Below, piece after piece: positions 1-5,869 of a stretch of DNA of 7,881 bases. Position 1 is the stretch's first letter, and each line of letters starts with the position of its first letter. Location: NCBI GenBank assembly GCA_016930955.1, contig JAFGFR010000161.1, positions 1 to 7,881 on the forward strand. The letters run 5' to 3'. The notes beneath the pieces are model-generated. The model saw only the letters and a program-made list of their open reading frames with translations, did no database searches and had not been told where the DNA came from. The stretch is from Victivallales bacterium (GTDB lineage: Bacteria; Verrucomicrobiota; Lentisphaeria; Victivallales; JAADHT01). A program made the position numbers and the translations under genes.

Positions 1-1394
1 AGTGGTATCGAGGCATCCCATCCGGAACACCGCTCGGAACCCGAGATACCAGGGAAATCCGGCATAAGTGACGGGTCTGCGGCAAGCCCCTCCATCGGCA
101 CCGTCCCGACGACACGGAATAACCGCGACTTTTCATCAAGTGTCCTAAGAGGTCCAGGGATGTAGTACCTCAACTCGACAATATCCCCGACATGTGCATC
201 GGTATCTTCGGCAAGCCACCGGTTTATGATTATCGAGCCAATTTCAAAACTCCGCGCAAACCGCGTTTGAAGCGCAGGCGTGGCAGACGGTGAGGCCACG
301 GGTTGTTTTGAAACTGGCTCTATCCCCTGGACATCTCCGTCACTCTTGATGCTGTCTTCGCACGAACCTAAAAGCTCGCGGAAATCCCCGTCACCGACCC
401 CGGCCACAAAGGAATAGGGCGTGGCGTTCTTGTGTCCACCTCCAGTCATGTTGGCGAGGCGGATGCTGTTGACGAAGTACGTCATGATCCCCTCTGCTCC
501 AGGTATATCCAAAGCTTTTTCCGCGATCCTGTCGGGAATGAAAATCCTCGACGACTTCAGATTTGACGAGCCGTCGGGTTTCTTCTCGATCTCGAGCCCC
601 GAATCGGAAGGGTGCCAGACGGTTTCGAGAATCTTGTCCGGCGATACTGCCACGGGACCACAAGCGGCAAGCAGCACGTTGGCCTTCCCTCCTATCCCGG
701 CTCGCCGGGACAACCAGTCAAGACATACAAAAACATTCGATGCCGCCGTCTGCGAATTTCGCAGACTGAAGTCCCCGGGAAACCCTTCCGGGGCGATTGA
801 CTCAAGCCTTACCCTGACCGAAAGCAAAGACTCCTTCCTCCCAAGCAGAGGAAGATCGCCCGGCAACAACGAGGGCGGACGAAAACGCAAGATAAAATCA
901 TCACCAGACTTCAGGTCAAGCTGCGCAGCCAAGGCAGCGTTGACCACCGCACCGCCATCACAAGGCACTCGCCATCCAGCACCACCACCTTCTCCAACAG
1001 GGATCAAACCGCCGAAATTATCCCCAACTCCAATTATGCTGACATCCGTCGCACGCAACCTGCCGTCGGGAACAGCCGCACTTCCAGAAAACATCAGCAA
1101 TGACTCCGCATGCAGCCCCACACCGCCGCCCACCTTGCCATCACCCTTGCCTCTCACCGAATCATTCATTCTCCCCGCGAGTCCGGCAGAAAAATACCCG
1201 CCATCAGCAACAAGCGCATGCGTCACTCCCCCAAGACGCCCCAGCGCAAGGCCAACCAGAGTATGCCTCACGGACTCACCCACCGACAAGGCACCCACTA
1301 TTACCGCCGCAGATACCGACACCCCGGCCAGCACCCCCGCATCAACACGACGATAATACCTCAGATTGCACAGCAATAACCTAAACTTGCTCAT
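1..1394 (-). CDS. FtsX-like ABC transporter permease, N-terminal part (truncated by window edge)
   Basis: An uninterrupted minus-strand frame of 464 codons runs from an ATG at 1394 to the left edge without a stop. It opens MSKFRLLLCNLRYYRR, followed by a hydrophobic segment at about residues 18-37 and then GESVRHTLVGLALGRLG, the N-terminal pattern of large FtsX/MacB-type permeases common in planctomycetes and relatives. A long extracytoplasmic domain follows, as in that family. Near the edge, INRWLAED (390-397) and VVGTVPMEGLAADPSLMPDFPG match the family's later periplasmic motifs. Such proteins normally carry three more membrane helices at the C-terminus, here outside the window. Residues 359-387 come from a palindromic repeat inserted in frame and fall just before the INRWLAED block. 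An in-frame ATG ATG lies 9-12 bp upstream (1406/1403); no clear ribosome site distinguishes the starts, and 1394 fits the family better. The gene follows the araC-type gene on the same strand by 26 bp. The exported substrate is unknown. Confidence 0.85.
   Translation of the reverse strand, partial: MSKFRLLLCNLRYYRRVDAGVLAGVSVSAAVIVGALSVGESVRHTLVGLALGRLGGVTHALVADGGYFSAGLAGRMNDSVRGKGDGKVGGGVGLHAESLLMFSGSAAVPDGRLRATDVSIIGVGDNFGGLIPVGEGGGAGWRVPCDGGAVVNAALAAQLDLKSGDDFILRFRPPSLLPGDLPLLGRKESLLSVRVRLESIAPEGFPGDFSLRNSQTAASNVFVCLDWLSRRAGIGGKANVLLAACGPVAVSPDKILETVWHPSDSGLEIEKKPDGSSNLKSSRIFIPDRIAEKALDIPGAEGIMTYFVNSIRLANMTGGGHKNATPYSFVAGVGDGDFRELLGSCEDSIKSDGDVQGIEPVSKQPVASPSATPALQTRFARSFEIGSIIINRWLAEDTDAHVGDIVELRYYIPGPLRTLDEKSRLFRVVGTVPMEGLAADPSLMPDFPGISGSERCSGWDASIP
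235..320 (-). mobile_element. Palindromic element copy 1, in frame inside the permease gene
   Basis: An 86-bp element with 17-bp terminal inverted repeats (GAGCCAATTTCAAAACT at 235-251, and its complement with two mismatches ending at 320). It is flanked by the 4-bp direct repeat TATC (231-234 and 321-324), which looks like a target-site duplication. Strand is given by the core that reads CCCGTGGCC...CACCGTCTGCC...CGCCTGCGC on the minus strand. It adds 86+4 = 90 bp, so the frame is kept. The permease reads through it as EPVSKQPVASPSATPALQTR and then FARSFEIGS. The size, terminal repeats and lack of its own gene fit a MITE or a Rickettsia-palindromic-element-like repeat; the family name is unknown to me. 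Confidence 0.85.
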
Positions 1395-1420
1395 AAAAAA
1401 CATCATGTTACAATCAGGCT

Positions 1421-2176
1421 CTACCGCACTCGTGCACGGCGGAAGTCGGTGGGCGTCATCTTTGAATGTTTCTTGAAAAGCCTGCAGAAATAGTATGTGT
1501 TGCTGAAGCCGACGGCCTCCGCGATCTGGAAAACGGGTATATCCGTGGACTCGAGAAGTTCCTTTGCAGCATCAAGACGCCGGTTGATCAGATAATTGAT
1601 CGGAGATTCACCGACTGTCTTGCGGAATAGATGCCTCAGGTAATCACGGTTCACAAAGATATGGTCGGTAAGCTCCTTCAGGTTGTGGGACTGGGCAAAC
1701 CGGGTGTCGATATTTTTTTTCAGCGCGGCGACATGATAAGGCAGAACCTTGATCTTTTGTTCAGCTCTTCGTCCAAAGAGCCCTCTTATTTCAAGGACAA
1801 GCCAGGCTGCAAGCATGTCCAGTCTATCTGCTTTCAGTGGATTGGACTCGGACATCTCTTCCCGGATCTTCAAAAATGCGTCGGCGACATTTTGATTTGC
1901 CCGGAAGATCCCCGACGTCAATTTTTCTGCTCCGCAGCCGAGAACCCCGACACAAAGCTGGGAGCCGCTGGATTTCTGCAGATCATCGTGAGTCTGTCCT
2001 GGCTGATAAACTAGAAAGTCTCCTGACTTGTACCCGAGTCTGACCCCGTCCTGAGTGATGTTGCCTGAACAGCCGATGAAATAGACCAGCTCGATGCAAC
2101 CATGGGAATGTTCGCGGCATGTGTGACGCCCCTCATGTGTGAACTCAACTGCAAAAAGGCATTTCGCGGAAGCCAT
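1421..2176 (-). CDS. AraC-family transcriptional regulator with cupin sensor domain
   Basis: A 251-residue protein of usual AraC/XylS length. The N-terminal half is a cupin-like sensor: HSHGCIELVYF (residues 23-33) is the H-x-H-x(4)-E-L pattern of AraC ligand domains, and SGDFLVYQPGQTHD (51-64) is the second cupin motif. The C-terminal half (about 150-250) holds two helix-turn-helix units: NLKELTDHIFVNRDYLRHLF (166-184) and the highly conserved IPVFQIAEAVGFSNTYYFCRLFKK (213-236), followed by the typical TPTDFRR end. A longer frame begins at 2218, but the ATG at 2176 has a GGAG five bases upstream and is preferred. It is divergent from the UroD/dehydrogenase/MocA cassette, so it probably regulates that cassette in response to a small molecule, as most sugar-type AraC regulators do. 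The ligand cannot be read from the sequence. Confidence 0.93.
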   Translation of the reverse strand: MASAKCLFAVEFTHEGRHTCREHSHGCIELVYFIGCSGNITQDGVRLGYKSGDFLVYQPGQTHDDLQKSSGSQLCVGVLGCGAEKLTSGIFRANQNVADAFLKIREEMSESNPLKADRLDMLAAWLVLEIRGLFGRRAEQKIKVLPYHVAALKKNIDTRFAQSHNLKELTDHIFVNRDYLRHLFRKTVGESPINYLINRRLDAAKELLESTDIPVFQIAEAVGFSNTYYFCRLFKKHSKMTPTDFRRARVR

Positions 2177-2296
2177 TTTATCTCCGTTTAGTACAATACA
2201 AAAGCCCGAATCGTGCATTTTTTACGAGAACTGACGGCTTAATTTAACCTATGGATGAGGATTTTCCAGAAGAACTCAAGAATGGAACGTAATGCA
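2177..2296. promoter_or_regulatory. Divergent intergenic region between the regulator and the catabolic cassette
   Basis: These 120 bases separate two divergent genes and must hold both promoters and presumably the AraC-type operator. The region is richer in A/T than its surroundings (for example 2215-2224 and 2238-2248). I do not see a convincing -35/-10 pair or a clear direct-repeat operator on either strand. The only symmetry is a short TCGT (2211-2214) / ACGA (2224-2227) pair around a T-rich spacer, which is too short to trust. Confidence 0.45.
2182..2185 (-). promoter_or_regulatory. Ribosome binding site that sets the araC-type start
   Basis: On the minus strand GGAG is followed by ATAAA and ATG at 2176, a textbook Shine-Dalgarno spacing. 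The alternative upstream ATG at 2218 has only an A/T-rich run before it and would place this site inside the coding region. Confidence 0.75.
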
Positions 2297-3394
2297 ATGA
2301 ACATCAGAGAGCGAATCGAGACAGTGTTTGCAGGGGGAAAACCTGACGCCATGGTGTGGTTCGGAGACATGACCTACTGGCATGCCTCCCATGAGCAGAC
2401 AGGTGATATCCCGGAGAAATGGCGCGGGTCGGAAGGCAGAAGCCGGATGCATCAGGAACTGGGCCTGGGTGAGTATGTGCCCGGTTGCTGTGCGTTTACA
2501 ATGAAAGAGGGAGATGAAGTGCGGGTTACAAGCACCACCGACAGGGGGATAAGAGTTAGAGAGTGGCAGACTCCCGTTGGCGCTCTTGCAGAAAGATGGG
2601 AATATTGCCCGGACTCGTTCTCCTGGGGACACCTGGAGTTCCCGGTCAAGGAAGTCCATGACCTGGAAGTCGTGCGTTTCATATTCCGTCACCGGGCATA
2701 TCAACCCTGCCACGATGTCGTCCGTAAACTCGACAAAGACATGGGCACCCACGGACTTCCTGTTGTCGCCACACATCCGACACCAATGGCTGATCTGTAT
2801 AAAACATGGGTCGGGATCATGAACCTCAGCTACATGCTCATTGATGCCGAAGACGAGATAAGGGAAACATGCCAAGTGATGAATGAAGCACAGACTCCGA
2901 TGTGGAGCATCACAGCTGAGTCTCCCTGCAACTACGTGATGCTCTGTGAAAATTTCACTGCTGAATCAATGGGAGGACTGTTCGATGATCATTTCCGTGA
3001 TATTCTGACGGAGAAAACCGCGCTGCTTCACAATCATGGCAAAAAAGTCCTTTGCCATATAGACGGGACCCTCCGCGGCCTCGCGGAGAAACTGCCCGAA
3101 GTTGGGATTGACTGCCTTGATGCGGTAACCCCTGCACCGGTCGGAGACGTGCCCGTTTGCGAATTGCGCAAACTTGTCGGGCCTGACGCACTGATCCTCG
3201 GGGGGCTTCCAGGTGCGATGTTCGCACCACCTTTCGGTAGAGACGACATGGAAAAACATGTCATGGAAATCATCCGTTGCCACAAGGACAGCGGTAAATT
3301 CATGTTCGGCGTAGCCGACCAAGTTCCGCCCAACGGGGACATTGAACTTGTCAGGCTGATTACAGAACTGGTGGAAAAACATGGGAGAAATTGA
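2297..3394 (+). CDS. Uroporphyrinogen decarboxylase-fold (MtaA/UroD-like) protein
   Basis: A 365-residue protein of the UroD / cobalamin-dependent methyltransferase superfamily. MNIRERIETVFAGGKPD at the start is the typical family opening (x-x-RERv-x-A-l-x-gekPD). TPMADLYKTWVGIMNLSYML sits mid-protein. VLCHIDGTLRGLAEKLPEVGIDCLDAVTP (about 251-279) is the equivalent of the H-x-C-G zinc/active-site strand of MtaA-type enzymes, here Cys253-His254-x-Asp256. The C-terminal GVADQVPPNGDIELVRLITELVEKHG matches the usual family end. True heme-pathway UroD residues are not evident, so porphyrin decarboxylation is unlikely; methyl transfer or another lyase role is possible. The frame extends to an ATG at 2255 (also 2282), but the family start favours 2297, with a weak GGAA nine bases upstream. 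It is the first gene of the cassette, two bases before the dehydrogenase start. Confidence 0.85.
   Translation: MNIRERIETVFAGGKPDAMVWFGDMTYWHASHEQTGDIPEKWRGSEGRSRMHQELGLGEYVPGCCAFTMKEGDEVRVTSTTDRGIRVREWQTPVGALAERWEYCPDSFSWGHLEFPVKEVHDLEVVRFIFRHRAYQPCHDVVRKLDKDMGTHGLPVVATHPTPMADLYKTWVGIMNLSYMLIDAEDEIRETCQVMNEAQTPMWSITAESPCNYVMLCENFTAESMGGLFDDHFRDILTEKTALLHNHGKKVLCHIDGTLRGLAEKLPEVGIDCLDAVTPAPVGDVPVCELRKLVGPDALILGGLPGAMFAPPFGRDDMEKHVMEIIRCHKDSGKFMFGVADQVPPNGDIELVRLITELVEKHGRN
3383..3388 (+). promoter_or_regulatory. Ribosome binding site for the dehydrogenase, inside the end of the UroD-like gene
   Basis: GGGAGA lies eight bases before ATG 3397. A TTG at 3391 would also be in frame but sits only two bases after the site, so ATG 3397 is the better start. 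The site lies within the last codons of the upstream gene, pointing to translational coupling. Confidence 0.7.
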
Positions 3395-3396
3395 AA

Positions 3397-4443
3397 ATGA
3401 AATGTAAAGCGATTGTGTTCACTGCACCGGGAAAGGTTGGATTAAAAAACTTCAATCTTCCCGAATGCGGCGATAATGAAGTGCTCGCGGAAACCATCTA
3501 TTCCTTTGTATCGCCAGGAACAGAGCTTCGCGTACTCAGCGGAGTCAGCGAGTCCAACGGCAGGTTCCCGCTCATTCCCGGCTATTCATGGGTCGGACGT
3601 ATCATTCAGGTCGGAAGTGCTGTCAAAGGATGGAGCGAGGGGGAACTTGTAAGCGGACGCAACCCTATGCCGATACCGGGGATCACACAGCTGTGGGGAG
3701 GGCAGGCAAGCCACCACAGATGCCAGGTGACAGGCTATGATGCAGTCTTGAAACTGCCGGCGGGTGCGGATCCCTGGGACTACATTACGGTGGAGGTCGC
3801 CGCCATAAGCTGGCGCGGGGTAACCTGTGCATTTCCGGCGGCAGGAGAGACCGCGGTAGTCATCGGGCAGGGAATGATCGGTGCATTCAATGCAAAATGG
3901 CTGCTCTACCACGGGGCGAAAGTGATAGTTCTCGATCTTGAGGAAACACGACTTGAACGGGCCAGGCGCTGGGGTGTCGCGGCAGCCATCAAAGCCTCCG
4001 ATTCGGATATCAAAGAACGCATAATGGCACTCTGTGACGGCGGTGCCGATATAGTCATCGAGTCGTCGGCAAGCAGGAGTGGAGCCGAACTTGCGACCCG
4101 GATTCTGCGGCAGCCGGTCTATCGCTCACTGAACAAAGGCTATCCTGTGGCCGCGATGCATTCTAACCCCCATTTGTGGCCGCGGCTCGTGTTCCAGGCG
4201 AATTACACACACATGATAGAATGTTCACCCTCGGGCAATGTCGGGGCCGAAGGCGTGATCATAATGAAGCCGGGAGACAGAACGGTGGAGGACAGGCTTG
4301 CCGTGATTGAAAGAGTCAGGACGAAATATCTGGATGTGAAGGACATCATAGAATCTGCGACCCCGGTCGGCAAGGCCGCGGAAAATTACAAAACCCTCAA
4401 AGAAAAACCCGGAATCATGAGCGCTCTCGCATTTAAATGGTAG
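3397..4443 (+). CDS. Medium-chain dehydrogenase/reductase (zinc-type alcohol dehydrogenase-like, zinc ligands not conserved)
   Basis: A 348-residue MDR-superfamily protein of normal length. The N-terminal GroES-like domain has SPGTELRVLSG (39-49) and PGYSWVGRIIQVGSAVKGW (61-79). The Rossmann domain follows with VVIGQGMIG (154-162, the GxGxxG loop) and a strand ending in Asp180 (VIVLD), which favours NAD over NADP. In zinc alcohol dehydrogenases the first block carries a catalytic Cys and the second reads GHExxG with the His ligand; here they read SPGTE and GYSWVG. The four-Cys structural zinc lobe is also absent. It is therefore probably a zinc-independent MDR oxidoreductase, of the kind often found with Gfo/Idh/MocA genes. 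It is coupled to the UroD-like gene upstream; the MocA gene follows after 104 bp occupied mainly by a palindromic element. The substrate is unknown. Confidence 0.88.
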   Translation: MKCKAIVFTAPGKVGLKNFNLPECGDNEVLAETIYSFVSPGTELRVLSGVSESNGRFPLIPGYSWVGRIIQVGSAVKGWSEGELVSGRNPMPIPGITQLWGGQASHHRCQVTGYDAVLKLPAGADPWDYITVEVAAISWRGVTCAFPAAGETAVVIGQGMIGAFNAKWLLYHGAKVIVLDLEETRLERARRWGVAAAIKASDSDIKERIMALCDGGADIVIESSASRSGAELATRILRQPVYRSLNKGYPVAAMHSNPHLWPRLVFQANYTHMIECSPSGNVGAEGVIIMKPGDRTVEDRLAVIERVRTKYLDVKDIIESATPVGKAAENYKTLKEKPGIMSALAFKW

Positions 4444-4517
4444 AGCCAATTTCAAGACTACCCGTGGCCGCACCGTCTGCCGCGCCTGCGCTCACAGCGC
4501 GGTTCACACGGAGTTTT
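4443..4517 (+). mobile_element. Palindromic element copy 2, starting in the dehydrogenase stop codon
   Basis: The copy aligns with copy 1 (minus-strand reading) without gaps for 75 bp at roughly five bases in six. It shares the GAGCCA(A/G)TTTCAA end and the CCCGTGGCC...CACCGTCTGCC...CGCCTGCGC core. It ends at CGGAGTTTT; the final GAAATTGGCTC has been lost or diverged. The first G is the last base of the TAG stop at 4441-4443. The frame used in copies 1 and 4 is still open here and would read EPISRLPVAAPSAAPALTAR, close to the copy 1 peptide, but it lies after the stop and has no obvious start. Confidence 0.8.
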
Positions 4518-4537
4518 AAAAAATCCCCGGCATTAAT

Positions 4538-4541
4538 GGAG
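4538..4541 (+). promoter_or_regulatory. Ribosome binding site supporting a GTG start
   Basis: GGAG is followed by ATATAA and then GTG 4548, which decides the start of the MocA-family gene. The site lies just beyond the truncated end of element copy 2, so that insertion did not remove it. Confidence 0.75.
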
Positions 4542-4547
4542 ATATAA

Positions 4548-5564
4548 GTGAGTATCAGAGCTGCAATTATAGGATGCGGTCCCGGAACCCCAGGAAAAGG
4601 AGGCGCACATTCCTTCGCTTACGCACACGGATACGCATACAAGGCATGCGACGGCATAGAACTGGTAGCTGCCGCCACGCGAACCGGGAAAAATCTTTCC
4701 GATTTCAAGAATGAATTCCCGGGAATCAAGGGTTATGCGGACTACCGTGAAATGCTCGAGAGAGAACACCCCGACATCGTGAGCATCTGCGCGTTTCCTC
4801 CCACCCGCATGGAGATGACAATGAAAGCGCTCGAATGCGGCGCGCACGGCGTTTATATCGAAAAACCCATGGCCATGAGCATGAAGGATGCCAGGACAAT
4901 GCTCGCCGAGGCCGAAAAGAGGAATGCCAGACTGTTTGTCAATCATCAGCGCAGATACGGGAAACCTTTCCAGTGGCTCAGAGAAGCTGTTGTTGAAGAG
5001 AAAATCGGTGCACTTCTGGGAATCGATGTGATATTCCCCGGGAAATGCCTTCTCAACATGGGCACACACCTCACAGATGCCGCGCTCTTCTGTCTCGATG
5101 GACACAAACCCCTTCAAGTACTCGGGGCGGTTGACGCTTCCGATGCAGGAGATTTCCAGGGAACTCCGGTTGAAAAAGCCGTGTTCGCACTTGTCTCATG
5201 CGACACAGGCGTCAGGGTTACAATAGAGTTCGGTGCCATGCCATGTCTTGACAGACCCGCCATCAGGGCAAACGGAACCCATGGTTTCGCCGAACTTCAT
5301 CTTGATGTCAAGGGAGAGATGAAAAGCATATTCCGTGCGCATTACAAAGGCGAGTCCGACATCACGAATCCGCCCACGAATGAACATTTCCACCACAGCG
5401 AGGATGCTACGCTTTACATGAAAAGAGCCGTCAGGGATATTCTCAAGGCATTGAATTCAACTTCCCGTACACTCATAGATGCAGAGGAGGGGATTAGAAG
5501 TCTCGAAATACTCCTGGCCATACACGAATCCGCAAAATCAGGAAAACTCATCACGCTCTCTTAG
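4548..5564 (+). CDS. Gfo/Idh/MocA-family oxidoreductase
   Basis: A 338-residue NAD(P)-dependent sugar or cyclitol dehydrogenase homologue of full family length. The N-terminal Rossmann domain opens IRAAIIGCGPGTPGKGGAHS (3-22), with an expanded glycine-rich loop compared with the usual GxGxxG. YADYREMLEREHPDIVSICAFP (63-84) and the hallmark EKP (105-107) follow. VNHQRRY (131-137) corresponds to the substrate/cofactor strand, and NMGTHLTDAALF (170-181) carries the conserved G-x-H-x(2)-D catalytic motif (His174, Asp177). The C-terminal half is the alpha/beta substrate domain. The start is GTG, supported by a GGAG site. It is the third gene of the plus-strand cassette, presumably oxidising or isomerising a polyol or sugar with its neighbours, although 104 bp containing a repeat separate it from the dehydrogenase. 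Its TAG stop abuts another repeat copy. The exact substrate cannot be inferred. Confidence 0.92.
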   Translation: MSIRAAIIGCGPGTPGKGGAHSFAYAHGYAYKACDGIELVAAATRTGKNLSDFKNEFPGIKGYADYREMLEREHPDIVSICAFPPTRMEMTMKALECGAHGVYIEKPMAMSMKDARTMLAEAEKRNARLFVNHQRRYGKPFQWLREAVVEEKIGALLGIDVIFPGKCLLNMGTHLTDAALFCLDGHKPLQVLGAVDASDAGDFQGTPVEKAVFALVSCDTGVRVTIEFGAMPCLDRPAIRANGTHGFAELHLDVKGEMKSIFRAHYKGESDITNPPTNEHFHHSEDATLYMKRAVRDILKALNSTSRTLIDAEEGIRSLEILLAIHESAKSGKLITLS

Positions 5565-5586
5565 GAGCCAATTTCAAAACTCCGCG
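5565..5586 (-). mobile_element. Palindromic element copy 3, one end only, directly after a stop codon
   Basis: The 22 bases after the TAG stop are identical to the first 22 plus-strand bases of copy 1 (GAGCCAATTTCAAAACT then CCGCG). The sequence then departs into a GC-rich hairpin and a heptamer array. The element frame is open across the junction (EPISKLRVFRGAGSSRP...), though it is outside any gene. A possible degraded opposite end lies at 5811-5838. Confidence 0.75.
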
Positions 5587-5592
5587 TCTTTC

Positions 5593-5656
5593 GTGGGGCA
5601 GGGTCGTCCCGCCCCTGCCATGCAGGAATGCCGGGGGCGGGACGACCCCGGCCCAC
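5593..5656. repeat. GC-rich long hairpin (second palindrome type)
   Basis: GGGTCGTCCCGCCCC (5601-5615) pairs perfectly with 5634-5648. Outer GTGGG (5593-5597) can pair with CCCAC (5652-5656), and a smaller alternative hairpin CCTGC-CAT-GCAGG (5614-5626) sits at the top. No T-run follows, so it is not a standard intrinsic terminator, although it could stall or protect transcripts after the MocA gene. Its sequence is unrelated to the GAGCC element, so it looks like a separate repeat fused to or inserted in copy 3. Confidence 0.75.
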
Positions 5657-5665
5657 GCGCAAGCC

Positions 5666-5756
5666 CCTGAACCCTGAACCGCGAACCGTGAACCGTGAAC
5701 CGTGAACCGTGAACCGTGAACCGTGAACCGTGAACCGTTAACCGTGAACCGTTAAC
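5666..5756. repeat. Heptanucleotide tandem array, 13 units of CGTGAAC
   Basis: Thirteen consecutive 7-bp units. Units 4-10 and 12 are exact CGTGAAC; the first three are CCTGAAC, CCTGAAC and CGCGAAC, and units 11 and 13 are CGTTAAC. Variants cluster at the edges, as expected of slippage-driven arrays that are homogenised in the centre. There are no spacers, so it is not CRISPR. It lies between the hairpin and the PAP2 gene. Confidence 0.95.
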
Positions 5757-5869
5757 CGATACACATGGCCATTGAGGATCCGTCTTTATGTTTCCAGAGT
5801 TGCAATGCCGAGTTTTGGGATTAGGTTAGGCGGCTCGAAAGATGGAATCAAATATGAAGGCAACAGTCT
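5757..5869. other. Leader of the PAP2 gene, possible degraded element end
   Basis: No gene is seen here; with the three repeats before it, this completes the 305-bp gap between the MocA and PAP2 genes. AGTTTTGGGATT (5811-5822) followed nine bases later by GGCTCGA (5832-5838) resembles the right end of the palindromic element (AGTTTTGAAATTGGCTCGA) with an insertion. If real, copy 3 would span about 5565-5836 with other repeats nested inside. The promoter for the PAP2 operon should be here, but I cannot point to clear hexamers. Confidence 0.35.

Noticed and set aside
421..1356. 311-residue plus-strand reading frame
   Set aside because: The translation is a low-complexity Pro/Ser/Thr-rich sequence with no recognisable domain. 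It lies opposite the permease, whose minus-strand frame shows clear family motifs, so it is an antisense shadow.
1..2218. Different base composition of permease and PAP2 genes as a sign of transfer
   Set aside because: Their coding strands are G/T-rich compared with the cassette, but hydrophobic membrane proteins favour T-rich codons, so this is not good evidence of foreign origin.
2239..2248. -10-like TTAATT/TTTAAC for the cassette promoter
   Set aside because: No matching -35 hexamer at 16-18 bp spacing; A/T-rich chance matches are expected here.
2276..2875. 199-residue minus-strand frame opposite the UroD-like gene
   Set aside because: No domain or plausible start context; the plus strand encodes a well-supported family member.
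4533..5117. 194-residue minus-strand frame opposite the MocA-type gene
   Set aside because: No recognisable features; complete overlap with a confident Gfo/Idh/MocA gene.
5593..5656. Intrinsic terminator for the cassette
   Set aside because: The hairpin is strong but not followed by a T-run, so I list it as a repeat hairpin rather than a terminator.
5666..5756. CRISPR array
   Set aside because: Units are 7 bp and directly abutting with no spacers; it is a simple tandem repeat.
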